Part shown: positions 1 through 8,796 of the stretch, in pieces
Position numbering within the stretch: the first letter of the stretch is position 1
Layout: each line of letters starts with the position of its first letter
Assembly (NCBI GenBank): GCA_017452785.1
Contig: JAFTLT010000012.1
Coordinates: forward strand, 1 to 64,000
Direction of reading: 5' to 3'
DNA length: 64,000 nucleotides
From: Clostridia bacterium
Lineage (GTDB): Bacteria > Bacillota > Clostridia > Oscillospirales > Acutalibacteraceae
Made by a program: the position numbers and the translations under genes
The notes under the pieces: model-generated
The model's input: the letters and a program-made list of their open reading frames with translations, nothing else
Told to the model about the DNA's origin: nothing
The model's database searches: none

Positions 1-11
1 ATGAAAAACTC

Positions 12-269
12 AAAAAGCACCTTATCTGGAGCAACAACAAAACAATGCGGACATTAGGTAGAAAAAGTCCGATTCAGCTCCTTGATGAGAAGCTGTCTGC
101 GTGACCGCCGATTTTTGGAAGCCTTTTCCATTCCGCTACGCACCATTCCAAAGGCTTCCAAAAATCATTGTACTATACTTTGACTTTATTTTTTAAAAAA
201 AATGGGTCACATCTATTTACAACGCAGATGAATTATTTGCGGTATTTATAAAAAAATAAGGTGCTTTTT
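12..269. repeat. Possible MITE-like element with 14-bp terminal inverted repeats
   Basis: Bases 12-25 (aaaaagcaccttat) and 256-269 are perfect inverted repeats. Nested inside are gtgacc (101-106) with ggtcac (205-210), and a perfect 17-bp inverted repeat at 110-126 and 150-166 built on gatttttggaagcc. No transposase or credible ORF lies within; the longest ATG ORF is 18 codons. Nested symmetric repeats with no coding content suit a non-autonomous element or a remnant. No target-site duplication was evident. I see no gene in 1-339. Confidence 0.35.
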
Positions 270-278
270 AATCGGCTA

Positions 279-308
279 TTGTGTTTTGTTTGCTTTTTGT
301 GCTAAAAT
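279..308 (+). promoter_or_regulatory. Candidate sigma-A promoter for the flavin reductase gene
   Basis: TTGTGT (279-284), 18-nt spacer, TAAAAT (303-308), about 30 nt upstream of the start codon. It is an approximate match, judged by eye. Confidence 0.35.
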
Positions 309-339
309 AAAGTGCAAAATGCTGAAAGGAGAATTTTCA

Positions 340-900
340 ATGAGAAAGAACTTTGGAGCAAAAACAATACTTTATCCTATGCCGGTGCTGATTATCGGCA
401 CATATGATGAAGAAGGCACACCCAACGCAATGAACGCTGCTTGGGGTGGCATAAGCGAAGAAAATGAAATATCAATTTGTGTCAGTGATGAACACAAAAC
501 AGCAGAAAATGTGGTTAAAAGCGGTGCCTTCACTGTCAGTGTTGCAGATAAGAATAACGTTGTTGCGGCTGACTATTTGGGCATAGTTTCAGGAAATGAT
601 GCCCCGGATAAAATTGCAAAATGTGGCTGGACAGCAGTAAAAAGTGAGCTTGTCAATGCTCCGCTTTTCAGTCAGCTGCCTATGACACTTGAATGTGAGC
701 TCATCAGCTATGATAAGGAAAGCTGCCGCCTTGTGGGGAAAATTGTCAATGTCAGTGCCGATGAGGGCATCTTAGACGAAAAAGGAAAAATTGACCTTGA
801 TAAGTTTTCACCCATAACCTATGACCCTGTGGGACATACCTACAGAGTTTTAGGTGAGGTTGTTGGCAAGGCTTTTTCAGACGGAAAGGAGCTTAAATAA
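340..900 (+). CDS. Flavin reductase-like FMN-binding protein
   Basis: A 186-residue protein of the flavin reductase/DIM6-NTAB split-barrel family, which bind FMN and act in flavin-dependent electron transfer. The N-terminal pattern (LYPMPVLIIGTYDEEGTPNA, then NAAWGG) is typical of this family in anaerobes. The ATG at 340 is chosen because AAAGGAGA at 325-332 is well spaced; the longer open frame upstream has no ribosome binding site. It is a single-domain cytoplasmic protein with no signal peptide. The next gene follows after 1 nt, so they are probably cotranscribed. Substrate and partner cannot be told from sequence. Confidence 0.8.
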   Translation: MRKNFGAKTILYPMPVLIIGTYDEEGTPNAMNAAWGGISEENEISICVSDEHKTAENVVKSGAFTVSVADKNNVVAADYLGIVSGNDAPDKIAKCGWTAVKSELVNAPLFSQLPMTLECELISYDKESCRLVGKIVNVSADEGILDEKGKIDLDKFSPITYDPVGHTYRVLGEVVGKAFSDGKELK

Positions 901-901
901 C

Positions 902-1999
902 ATGAGCGAGGAATTTCCCCGTACCTATGTGCCTTTTAAGGATTGGGCAGAAAAATCAAAGCAGACCGAATACACTGAGCCGACTGAGCTTCTGAATGCA
1001 GACGGCACTCTCAATGCAAGAGGCTGGGCAAGGCACAATGTTTTTCGGTACGACAGAAAATTAGTCAAAAAAGAACGCTTCATCAGCAAAAAAGAGTGGG
1101 ACTACTACACTGTTACCGACGGTCGCAAGCAGTTGCTTGTTTCTTTTGCTCATGTGGGCATAGGCGGCTTTATGGGGCTTCGTCTGATTGACCTTCACAC
1201 AGGTGAGGTTCACGCTGACGGCATGACTATTTTTGCAGGTGAAAACAAATTTCTGCCTCTTGACAGAATTGATGCACCGGGCAGATTTACGGGCAAGCAG
1301 GGCAACACTGTTTTCGATTTCAACACTATGGAAAAGGAGCGCACTGTTTATTTCAAAATGATGCATCAGGGGAAAATACTCAAATGCGACCTGAGTATGG
1401 ATATACCCGAAGGCCTTGAAAACATAACAACGGTGCTTCCCTTTAAAGGTGATGACACTAAGTTTTTTATGACAACAAAGCAGAACTGTATGCCAACGGG
1501 AGGAGTTTTTCAGTTTGGTGATTATACCTATGAGTTTTCAAAGGAAACCTCCTTCTGCACTCTCGACTGGGGCAAGGTCAACACACCAAGAGAGCTTGTC
1601 TGGTACTGGGGAAGTGCTGCCACATATTTAACCGATGATAAAGGGGAAAAACACATCTTCGGCTTTGAAATCACATGGGCAATAGGCGATGAAAGTCACG
1701 CCACGGAGACCTGCCTTTTCTATGACGGCAAGGTGCACAAAATAGGTGCTGTCGATGTTGAAAAATTCCCGAAGGGCAGATTTATGGAAGAGTGGAGGAT
1801 TGTCTCAGAAGACGGCAGATTCAATATGACTATGAAGCCAACATATAATAACCGCAGTGATGTGAAGCTGGGCATTGCAAGAATGGACTGCAATCAGATT
1901 TACGGCCTTTGGAACGGAAACGTCACTCTCGACGACGGCAGGGTACTTGAAATTAAAGACCTCTTTGCTTTTTGTGAATATGTTGAAAATAAATGGTAA
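902..1999 (+). CDS. DUF2804 family protein
   Basis: A 365-residue protein that I recognise as DUF2804 from its Trp/Gly-rich beta pattern (GFMGLRLIDLHTGE, LVWYWGSAATYL, FGFEITWAIGD) and its length. No biochemical role is established for the family to my knowledge. There is no signal peptide or membrane segment. The start at 902 follows GGAAAGGAG (883-891) inside the end of the preceding gene. A terminator follows at 2013. Coupling to a flavin reductase-like gene may be functional but is unexplained. Confidence 0.7.
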   Translation: MSEEFPRTYVPFKDWAEKSKQTEYTEPTELLNADGTLNARGWARHNVFRYDRKLVKKERFISKKEWDYYTVTDGRKQLLVSFAHVGIGGFMGLRLIDLHTGEVHADGMTIFAGENKFLPLDRIDAPGRFTGKQGNTVFDFNTMEKERTVYFKMMHQGKILKCDLSMDIPEGLENITTVLPFKGDDTKFFMTTKQNCMPTGGVFQFGDYTYEFSKETSFCTLDWGKVNTPRELVWYWGSAATYLTDDKGEKHIFGFEITWAIGDESHATETCLFYDGKVHKIGAVDVEKFPKGRFMEEWRIVSEDGRFNMTMKPTYNNRSDVKLGIARMDCNQIYGLWNGNVTLDDGRVLEIKDLFAFCEYVENKW

Positions 2000-2012
2000 A
2001 TAAACAAAGGAA

Positions 2013-2043
2013 AGCGCAGCTCATTTCAGAGCTGTGCTTTTTT
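2013..2043 (+). terminator. Rho-independent terminator
   Basis: agcgcagctc (2013-2022) pairs with gagctgtgct (2029-2038) with one G-U pair, followed by a T run. It ends the flavin reductase-DUF2804 unit. Confidence 0.85.
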
Positions 2044-2127
2044 CGTTACATGGTGTTGTTTTATATAAAGTTTATATATTGATAAAATTTCGTTTTCTCA
2101 TTTTTGTTTAAATTGCTTGCTTTTGAG

Positions 2128-2156
2128 TTGACCTTTATAAGTTTTTATGATAGAAT
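2128..2156 (+). promoter_or_regulatory. Sigma-A promoter for the MFS-LRR unit
   Basis: TTGACC (2128-2133), 17-nt spacer, TAGAAT (2151-2156) with an extended TGA just upstream of the -10. A GGAGG site at 2172 and the ATG at 2184 follow. Confidence 0.65.
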
Positions 2157-2183
2157 AATAGCATTATAAAGGAGGAACATATT

Positions 2184-3953
2184 ATGAACGAAAACAAAAC
2201 CGGCGGTGCCGTCGGTAAGGTAAAGGATTTCTTTACCGAAATCAAAACTCATTGGAATACTCCGGCAGAGGGTAAGTATGTGCCATATAAGGAGTATAAA
2301 GACGTGGTTATTGCAGTCGGCAGTAACTACGCAGGCTCAAAGGTACTCGAATATATCGGCTTCTGGTCAGCATGTTATCTTATCATGCACCACTATAAGC
2401 TGCCTTATCTCACATTCTCTGTTATCGGCATTCTTAATATGCCTCTGGGATATATTTCGGCACTTATGTGGTGGGTTGTCTGTGACAACCTTGGCTTCCT
2501 CCCCAAAAAGACAGAACGGAAATTCTACGGCGTTTATGTGGGAATGATGCTATTCGGTATATCGACTATACTATTTGACTATTCACTGCTGTTTAATCAG
2601 TCGGGCACCTTTATTACATATCTCAACGGTCTTGAGGGCATGAGTGCCACGGCGTGCTTTAAAACCTTCGGTACCCACTTCCTTTATACAGGTTGGGTAG
2701 GCGCAAGAAATATTTTCTGGCGCAAGAAGCTCCTTCCGAAGTACGGCAGATATAAATATTCACTTTACTGTGACGTTGTGCCAAAGTGCATAATGGTTAT
2801 ACTCATCGGCTGGCTTCCCGTTTACAACATCCCCGATGTTGCCACAAGAGTGTGGGTCGCAAACCTTCTGTTTGCCACATATAATGTTTTCGGCTTTGCA
2901 AATAACCTTGAAACCTGCACAAAGAGCATCAGCCCCAATCTTCAGGAAAGAATTTATGTCAGAAGCTATCCCGTAAAGATTTCACACATCTTCCATTCAA
3001 TTCTTGCAATTATTCTTCCTGCTGTGGTGGGTGCACTTCGTCACGAGTGGGCAGATATCAACCTTTACAGATATGTTATCCCCATAACATTCTTGATTTT
3101 TGCATCACTTACAATGCTCTTTGCAGGCAGAATCAAGGAAAGAATTCCTCAGCCGCCTATTGAGCAGAAGCCTCAGATCAAATTCTGGGACGGCATGTTC
3201 GGCGTGCTCAGAAATAAATATCTTCTTATCAACACAATTGTAGGTCTTATTGACTCCCTTGGTAACGGTATGCTTCCCTTTGTTACCATTCTTTATCTTT
3301 ACACATTCCGTCTGAGCGGTCTTCCCTACAGCCTTATTGTTGCACTTATTTCCTTTGCGGGTACTCCGCCCGATTTCTTCGCTCCTTATTTCCTCAAGAG
3401 ATTCTCATACAGACAGATTATGATTTTCTATCAGCTGTCACGAGCCATAGGCAACGCAACTATTGCTGCTGCAATGTGGTTCTGCGGTGAAAATCTTGTG
3501 CTTTGCGGCACTATCTGTATTGTGGTTCTCTTCTTTATGGAAATGACAAAGACTATTCCCACCACAGCAGGTCACGATATGAACGTCAGAATAGGCGACT
3601 ATCAGATGTACCTTTCAGGTGAGCGTCTTGAAAGTTTTGCAGGCATTTTCGGTTGGTTCACAGGACCTATCACATCCTTTGTCGGTCTTCTTATTCCCAT
3701 CTTCCTGCTTAAATACGGCTTCAACAGTAACTGGGAAGTTCTCTTTATTGATGCTTCGAGAAGAAACATTATCGTTATCCCCATTATTGTTGACGTTATA
3801 GGCTTTGCTCTTATGACCATTCCTTATCTTTTCTGGGACTATGACAGCAAAAAGCAGAATATGGTTATGGAAGTGCTCAAACGCCGTGCCGAGGTTACGG
3901 AAAGAAAGGCTGCTGAAGAGGGCACATCAACTAAAGGCGCATATTTAGGTTAA
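2184..3953 (+). CDS. MFS transporter
   Basis: A 589-residue polytopic membrane protein of the major facilitator type, with about 12 hydrophobic helices. It is longer than a minimal 400-residue MFS protein because of a ~50-residue soluble N-terminus and a charged C-terminal tail (KKQNMVMEVLKRRAEVTERK). A central cytoplasmic loop (RIKERIPQPPIEQKP, about residues 315-330) separates the two halves. Gut Clostridia carry similar MFS proteins, often called sugar-type, but no residue here fixes the substrate. Its downstream partner after 12 nt is a membrane-anchored LRR protein, an unusual pairing. Confidence 0.7.
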   Translation: MNENKTGGAVGKVKDFFTEIKTHWNTPAEGKYVPYKEYKDVVIAVGSNYAGSKVLEYIGFWSACYLIMHHYKLPYLTFSVIGILNMPLGYISALMWWVVCDNLGFLPKKTERKFYGVYVGMMLFGISTILFDYSLLFNQSGTFITYLNGLEGMSATACFKTFGTHFLYTGWVGARNIFWRKKLLPKYGRYKYSLYCDVVPKCIMVILIGWLPVYNIPDVATRVWVANLLFATYNVFGFANNLETCTKSISPNLQERIYVRSYPVKISHIFHSILAIILPAVVGALRHEWADINLYRYVIPITFLIFASLTMLFAGRIKERIPQPPIEQKPQIKFWDGMFGVLRNKYLLINTIVGLIDSLGNGMLPFVTILYLYTFRLSGLPYSLIVALISFAGTPPDFFAPYFLKRFSYRQIMIFYQLSRAIGNATIAAAMWFCGENLVLCGTICIVVLFFMEMTKTIPTTAGHDMNVRIGDYQMYLSGERLESFAGIFGWFTGPITSFVGLLIPIFLLKYGFNSNWEVLFIDASRRNIIVIPIIVDVIGFALMTIPYLFWDYDSKKQNMVMEVLKRRAEVTERKAAEEGTSTKGAYLG

Positions 3954-3965
3954 GGAGGCGAGAAT

Positions 3966-5219
3966 ATGAGTAAGAAAAAAGAAAAAGCAATGCCGCCTCT
4001 TGGCGGCGCAGATGCTGCTAACACAGAATCACGAGTTGTTGACGCAGAAATCAAGCTTGATATTCCCGACGACGAAATCTGGACCTATCAGGTTGAGGGT
4101 CTTGCAGCGCCTCATATCAACAAACCTTTTAAAAATTTCATAGCTAAAAAGATATTGCTTACTCTTGTAATTCTTGTTGCTGTTTCACTTTCAATGTATT
4201 TCAGTATCAGAACTGTTCAGAACGAAACCTTTGAATATGAAAAGAATGATACAGGTTATACACTTTCAAAATTCAGCAACACTGGCTTTATCAAAGAGCT
4301 TGATATTGACTATGCTTCCTCTGTCAGCTATGACGAGGGCAACTCAGATCCCGACACAAACTTCAACATTGATAAGGATACCTCAATCAAGGTTACCTCA
4401 GTCGGCCCCTATGCTCTTAACTGTGACGGTACCGTCAAGGTCATAAATATCGGCCCTGATGTTGAATATATCGATTCAAAAGCATTTTATTCCTGCTGGT
4501 CACTTGAAAGAATAGAGGTTGACGAAAACAATCCCTATTACTGCGATGTTGACGGTGTTCTTTATAACAAGGATAAAACTGTTGTTATGAATTATCCCTG
4601 CAACCATGACCAGTATCTGCGTGAGAAATACGGCATAACTGAAGAACTTAACCGTGTCACCTCAACAGAAGAATACAGACAGAAGATTCAGACCTATGTT
4701 TTGCCCTCAACAGTTGAGACAGTGGGTGAGCTTGCATTCGCATACACCAACCTCAGAGAAGTTTATCTTCCCGAAGGTCTCAAAAAGATTGAAACTCTCG
4801 GCTTCTTCAAGCTGCACGAGCCGGGCGAGTGGAGCAATACACCTTCACTTGATAGCATCTACAGCTACAAGGCAGATGATGTTGCAGACACTGCACTGAC
4901 AGATAAAGCAGCTCTCGGTGAAATCTATCTTTCACTGCCTGAGGGACTCGAATATATCGGTTCAGATGCATTCAGCTATAATCAGGTGCTCTCTTATCTT
5001 TATATCCCCGATAGTGTAAACCATATCGGTCACCATGCATTCTGGGATACAGTTTATAAAGAGGGCGGCGAGCTCAAGGGTGTAACTGAGATAAATGTTG
5101 CCGCTGACGAAGAAAGCTTCGGCAAAGCAAAGAAGGGCGACCAGTGGAGACCTCAGTATGACTATATGCTCTTTAAAAAGTCTGTTGGCATAAATTACAG
5201 TGCCGAAAGAGCAAACTAA
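3966..5219 (+). CDS. Membrane-anchored BspA-type leucine-rich-repeat protein
   Basis: A 417-residue protein with a ~60-residue charged cytoplasmic N-terminus, one transmembrane helix (about 62-81, KKILLTLVILVAVSLSMYF) and an extracytoplasmic part with LRR_5/BspA-like repeats: VKVINIGPDVEYIDSKAF, LPEGLKKIETLGF, LPEGLEYIGSDAF, IPDSVNHIGHHAF. BspA-type repeats usually mediate protein binding at the surface. There is no cleavable signal peptide, so it is probably a type II anchored protein. AAGGAGG precedes the ATG. It shares the MFS promoter and ends at the terminator at 5233. Confidence 0.75.
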   Translation: MSKKKEKAMPPLGGADAANTESRVVDAEIKLDIPDDEIWTYQVEGLAAPHINKPFKNFIAKKILLTLVILVAVSLSMYFSIRTVQNETFEYEKNDTGYTLSKFSNTGFIKELDIDYASSVSYDEGNSDPDTNFNIDKDTSIKVTSVGPYALNCDGTVKVINIGPDVEYIDSKAFYSCWSLERIEVDENNPYYCDVDGVLYNKDKTVVMNYPCNHDQYLREKYGITEELNRVTSTEEYRQKIQTYVLPSTVETVGELAFAYTNLREVYLPEGLKKIETLGFFKLHEPGEWSNTPSLDSIYSYKADDVADTALTDKAALGEIYLSLPEGLEYIGSDAFSYNQVLSYLYIPDSVNHIGHHAFWDTVYKEGGELKGVTEINVAADEESFGKAKKGDQWRPQYDYMLFKKSVGINYSAERAN

Positions 5220-5232
5220 ATAAATTAAATAT

Positions 5233-5263
5233 GGAGCGCAGGCTGATGTCTGTGCTCTTTTTT
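5233..5263 (+). terminator. Rho-independent terminator after the LRR gene
   Basis: gagcgcag pairs with ctgtgctc (one G-U), with an 8-nt loop, followed by ttttttt. Confidence 0.8.
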
Positions 5264-5285
5264 TAATATAAAAAGTGAAAAACAC

Positions 5286-5314
5286 TTGCTTTTTGGTTTT
5301 TACTGTGCTATAAT
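5286..5314 (+). promoter_or_regulatory. Upstream promoter of the aromatic operon
   Basis: TTGCTT (5286-5291), 17-nt spacer, TATAAT (5309-5314) with an extended TGC. It would give a ~160-nt leader before the first gene. I found no T-box or attenuator in that leader; it is AT-rich with loose ttaaag repeats. Confidence 0.55.
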
Positions 5315-5401
5315 CGTTTCAATTTAAAGATTTAAAACTTTAAAGAGTTAAAGCAAAATTACATGAACATTCGGGAAAAGCTAAAAAATATGCAAAATTA
5401 A

Positions 5402-5431
5402 TTGACACTTAATTGTAAATAGGTGTATAAT
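5402..5431 (+). promoter_or_regulatory. Main sigma-A promoter of the aromatic operon
   Basis: TTGACA (5402-5407), 18-nt spacer, TATAAT (5426-5431): both hexamers are consensus. A small hairpin (ggggc-ctt-gcccc, 5450-5462) sits in the ~50-nt leader. Confidence 0.8.
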
Positions 5432-5486
5432 ATCTCTTATTATTATTCAGGGGCCTTGCCCCAACGGAAAAAAGACGGTGATTATT

Positions 5487-6677
5487 ATGGTATCAAATGA
5501 AATGTATGAGCTTGGTGCAAAAAGCTCCGTAATAAGAGAAATATTTGAGTTCGGCAAAAAGAGAGCTGCTGAAATCGGCAAGGAAAATGTCTATGACTAC
5601 AGCCTTGGCAATCCTAGCGTGCCCGCCCCTGAAATTGTCAATGAAACTATCAGAGAGCTGACTCTCAATATGCCCACATGTGAGCTTCACGGTTACACCT
5701 CTGCAGTGGGTGATAACGGCACAAGACAGGCTATTGCCGATAACCTTAATGAGCGTTTTGGTACACACTTTACAATGAATAACCTTTATATGACCTGCGG
5801 TGCCGCCGCTTCACTTTGCATAACCTTCAGAGCGCTGACTGAAAAGGATGACGAAATCATTATATTTGCTCCCTACTTCCCTGAGTACAAAGTGTTTATC
5901 ACATCTCAGGGTGCAAAGGCAGTTGAGGTCAAGTGCAAGGCAGAGGATCTGACAATTGACCTTGAAGCATTTGAAAAAGCCATAACTCCAAACACCAAGG
6001 CAGTTGTGCTCAATTCACCCAATAACCCCAGCGGTGTTGTTGCAAGTGAAGAAATTGTAAAGGATATGTGTGCCATTCTCGAAAGAAAGCAGAAGGAATA
6101 CGGCAAAAGTATTTTCCTTATCAGCGATGAGCCCTACCGTGAGCTTGTTTATGATGATGTTGAGGTTCCTTATCTGACAAAATATTATGATAACACTATC
6201 GTGTGCTATTCTTTCAGCAAATCACTTTCACTTCCCGGTGAGAGAATAGGTTATATCCTTGTTCCCTCAGAGGTGGAAAACTTTGAGCTTATTTATAAGG
6301 CAGTCTGCGGTGCAGGCAGAAGCCTCGGCTATGTGTGCGCACCATCAATGTTGCAGTTTGTTATAAGAAAGTGTGTCGGTCACACAGGCGATGTCAACGC
6401 ATATAAGAGAAACAGAGATATACTCCTTGATGCCTTCAATGAATACGGCTTCAAAACAGCTAAGCCTGACGGTGCATTTTATCTGTTTATGCGTTCTCCC
6501 GTTGAGTCGGCAAGCGATTTCTGCGAGAGTGCAAAGAAATATAATCTTCTTTTGGTGCCCAGTGATTCTTTTGGCTTCCCCGGCTATGTGAGAATTTCCT
6601 ATTGTGTGGCAGAGGATATGATAAGACGCTCACTGCCTGCGTTTAAGAAATTGGCAGAGGAATATGGTTTGATTTGA
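5487..6677 (+). CDS. Class I/II PLP aminotransferase, probably for aromatic amino acids
   Basis: A 396-residue fold-type I aminotransferase. The PLP lysine is K245 in SFSKSLSLPGERIGY; NSPNNPSG and SDEPYRELVY are the other family signatures. As first gene of an operon making phenylpyruvate and hydroxyphenylpyruvate, it most likely performs their final transamination to Phe and Tyr; that is inference from context, since aspartate and other aminotransferases share the fold. ATG 5487 is preferred over an in-frame GTG at 5478 because GGTGAT (5477-5482) looks like the ribosome binding site. The pheA start is 12 nt downstream. Confidence 0.85.
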   Translation: MVSNEMYELGAKSSVIREIFEFGKKRAAEIGKENVYDYSLGNPSVPAPEIVNETIRELTLNMPTCELHGYTSAVGDNGTRQAIADNLNERFGTHFTMNNLYMTCGAAASLCITFRALTEKDDEIIIFAPYFPEYKVFITSQGAKAVEVKCKAEDLTIDLEAFEKAITPNTKAVVLNSPNNPSGVVASEEIVKDMCAILERKQKEYGKSIFLISDEPYRELVYDDVEVPYLTKYYDNTIVCYSFSKSLSLPGERIGYILVPSEVENFELIYKAVCGAGRSLGYVCAPSMLQFVIRKCVGHTGDVNAYKRNRDILLDAFNEYGFKTAKPDGAFYLFMRSPVESASDFCESAKKYNLLLVPSDSFGFPGYVRISYCVAEDMIRRSLPAFKKLAEEYGLI

Positions 6678-6688
6678 GGTTAAAAGCA

Positions 6689-7774
6689 ATGGACAAGCTG
6701 CTTGAAGCAAGAAAAATAATAAACGAAGCTGACAAGGAAATAGCAAAGCTCTTTGAAAAGAGAATGCAGGCTGTTAAAATGGTTGCAGAATATAAAATGG
6801 AAAGAGGCCTTCCTGTTTTTGATGCAGCAAGAGAAGATCAGCTTATAAGAAACAACATAAACAATGTTGAAGATGAAGAAATAAAGGAATATTATGTGCC
6901 CTTTATAAAAAGCACAATGGATATTTCAAAACGCTATCAGCATCGCATACTTTCAGGTGCAAACATAGCTTACAGCGGTGTTGAGGGTGCCTTTGCCCAC
7001 ATTGCCGCAGGCAGAATTTTCCCTGACGGCAACAGAATATCCTATCCCGATTTCAAAGCGGCATATGAAGCTGTTGAAAAGGGCGAGTGCGAATGTGCTG
7101 TTATTCCCATTGAAAACAGTCGAGCAGGTGAGGTTGGTCAGGTTATCGATCTTCTCTTTTCAGGCTCACTTTATGTCAACGGTGTTTACTCACTTGATAT
7201 AAGACATAACCTTATCGGTCTCAAGGGCGCTAAAGAAAGCGACATAGCAGAGGTTATATCTCATCAGCAGGCGCTTGACCAGTGTGCCACATATATCAGA
7301 AGTCAGGGCTATAAAGCTACTTCCTGCGTTAACACCGCAAGAGCAGCGAAGATTGTTGCCGAAACAGGTGACATCACAAAGGCAGCCATTGCTTCAAGAG
7401 AGACAGCTGACCTTTACGGCCTTGAGGTAATAAGAGAAAATGTCAATGAGGCAAGCGACAACACAACACGCTTTGTTGTTGTCTCACGCACTCTTTCAAA
7501 AGAAAAGAAAGACCATTCAATCATCGTTTTCACAGTGCCTGACGAAGCGGGCGCACTTGCTCACGCTATCAACATCATCGGTCATCATGGCTATTCAATG
7601 AGACATATCAAGAGCCGTGCGATGAAAGACCTTATCTGGACTTATTATTTCTATGTTGAGCTCAAGGGTGACCTTCAGTCCTCACGCCGTGGCAAGTATA
7701 TGATGGAAGAGCTTGCCGAGTGCTGTGATAAGCTCAAGATGATAGGTACCTTTAATGAAAACAGTAAAATCTGA
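6689..7774 (+). CDS. pheA: Bifunctional chorismate mutase / prephenate dehydratase (P-protein)
   Basis: A 361-residue protein in three parts. Residues ~1-85 are an AroQ-type chorismate mutase (MDKLLEARKIINEADKEI, RMQAVKMVAEYK). Residues ~90-275 are prephenate dehydratase (VEGAFAHIAA, CAVIPIENSRAG, and the catalytic NTTRFVVV motif). Residues ~280-350 are an ACT domain for Phe feedback (PDEAGALAHAINII, then IKSRAMK where ESRP is usual). It converts chorismate to prephenate and phenylpyruvate; the mutase presumably also feeds tyrA, which lacks a mutase domain. ATG 6689 is chosen because GAGG at 6676 precedes it and the protein begins with the canonical mutase helix. Confidence 0.93.
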   Translation: MDKLLEARKIINEADKEIAKLFEKRMQAVKMVAEYKMERGLPVFDAAREDQLIRNNINNVEDEEIKEYYVPFIKSTMDISKRYQHRILSGANIAYSGVEGAFAHIAAGRIFPDGNRISYPDFKAAYEAVEKGECECAVIPIENSRAGEVGQVIDLLFSGSLYVNGVYSLDIRHNLIGLKGAKESDIAEVISHQQALDQCATYIRSQGYKATSCVNTARAAKIVAETGDITKAAIASRETADLYGLEVIRENVNEASDNTTRFVVVSRTLSKEKKDHSIIVFTVPDEAGALAHAINIIGHHGYSMRHIKSRAMKDLIWTYYFYVELKGDLQSSRRGKYMMEELAECCDKLKMIGTFNENSKI

Positions 7775-7785
7775 GGTGACAGATT

Positions 7786-8787
7786 ATGATTATACCCCTT
7801 GATTTAGGAAAAGATTCTTACGACATAATCCTTGAAAGAGGTGCCCTTAAAAAAGCAGGGGAGCTTCTCGGTATACCCAAGGACAGAAAAGTGCTTGTTG
7901 TTACTGATACGGGCGTACCTCGTGAGTATGCGGATACGGTGGCTTGGTGCTTTGAGAACAGTCATATTTTTATCTTCCCTCAGGGTGAAAAAAGCAAAAA
8001 CTTTGATACCTACAGAAAAATCTGTGAGACACTTATGGATGCATCCTTCACAAGAAAAGATGCTGTTATCGCCGTTGGCGGTGGTGTTACGGGTGATATG
8101 GCAGGCTTTGCGGCGGCAACATATATGAGAGGCATTGCCTTTTACAATATCCCTACTACACTTCTTTCACAGGTTGACTCTTCAATCGGCGGAAAAACAG
8201 CTATTGACCTTGGCAAGATAAAAAATATTATCGGTGCTTTCTATCAGCCCAAAAAGGTTATTATTGACCCCGATGTGCTTGGTACTCTGCCGATAAGGCA
8301 AATTAAAAACGGACTTGCAGAGAGCATAAAAATGGGTGCAACTTTTGATAAGGCGCTTTTTGAAATTTTCCTTAAAGAAGACTATATGGAGCATATAGAA
8401 GAAATCATTGAACGCTCACTTAAGGTCAAAAGATATGTGGTTCAGCAGGACGAAAAAGAAATGGGACTTCGCAAGGTTCTCAACTTCGGTCACACAATAG
8501 GCCACGGCATAGAAGCAACGGTAGAGTATGAAGAGCTTTATCACGGAGAATGTGTGGCTCTGGGCATGATTCCCATGTGTGGCGAAAAGGTCAGAGACTC
8601 TATGCTCAAGGCTCTTAAAACTGTGGGACTTCCAACTTCATATGAATATGACAAAGCTAAAGTTTATGAGGCTCTTTGCCACGATAAAAAATCTCAGGGC
8701 AAGAGTATAACTGCTGTCATGTGCGACGAAATCGGCACATTCAGGTTTGAAGATATGACAAACGAAGATCTCGGTAAAATGATTTAA
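7786..8787 (+). CDS. aroB: 3-dehydroquinate synthase
   Basis: A 333-residue NAD- and metal-dependent enzyme converting DAHP to 3-dehydroquinate, the second shikimate step. Signatures: FPQGEKSKN, the nucleotide-binding VGGGVTGDMAGFAA, TTLLSQVDSSIGGKT, and the metal ligands Glu in NGLAESIKMG and His in LNFGHTIGHG and LYHGE. Length is normal to slightly short. It starts 11 nt after pheA with AGGTGA as ribosome binding site. Confidence 0.95.
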   Translation: MIIPLDLGKDSYDIILERGALKKAGELLGIPKDRKVLVVTDTGVPREYADTVAWCFENSHIFIFPQGEKSKNFDTYRKICETLMDASFTRKDAVIAVGGGVTGDMAGFAAATYMRGIAFYNIPTTLLSQVDSSIGGKTAIDLGKIKNIIGAFYQPKKVIIDPDVLGTLPIRQIKNGLAESIKMGATFDKALFEIFLKEDYMEHIEEIIERSLKVKRYVVQQDEKEMGLRKVLNFGHTIGHGIEATVEYEELYHGECVALGMIPMCGEKVRDSMLKALKTVGLPTSYEYDKAKVYEALCHDKKSQGKSITAVMCDEIGTFRFEDMTNEDLGKMI

Positions 8788-8796
8788 GGTGATAGA

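Noticed and set aside
5315-5486. T-box or amino-acid attenuator ahead of the aromatic operon
   Set aside because: I found no T-box core sequence, no leader peptide rich in Phe/Tyr and no terminator/antiterminator pair.
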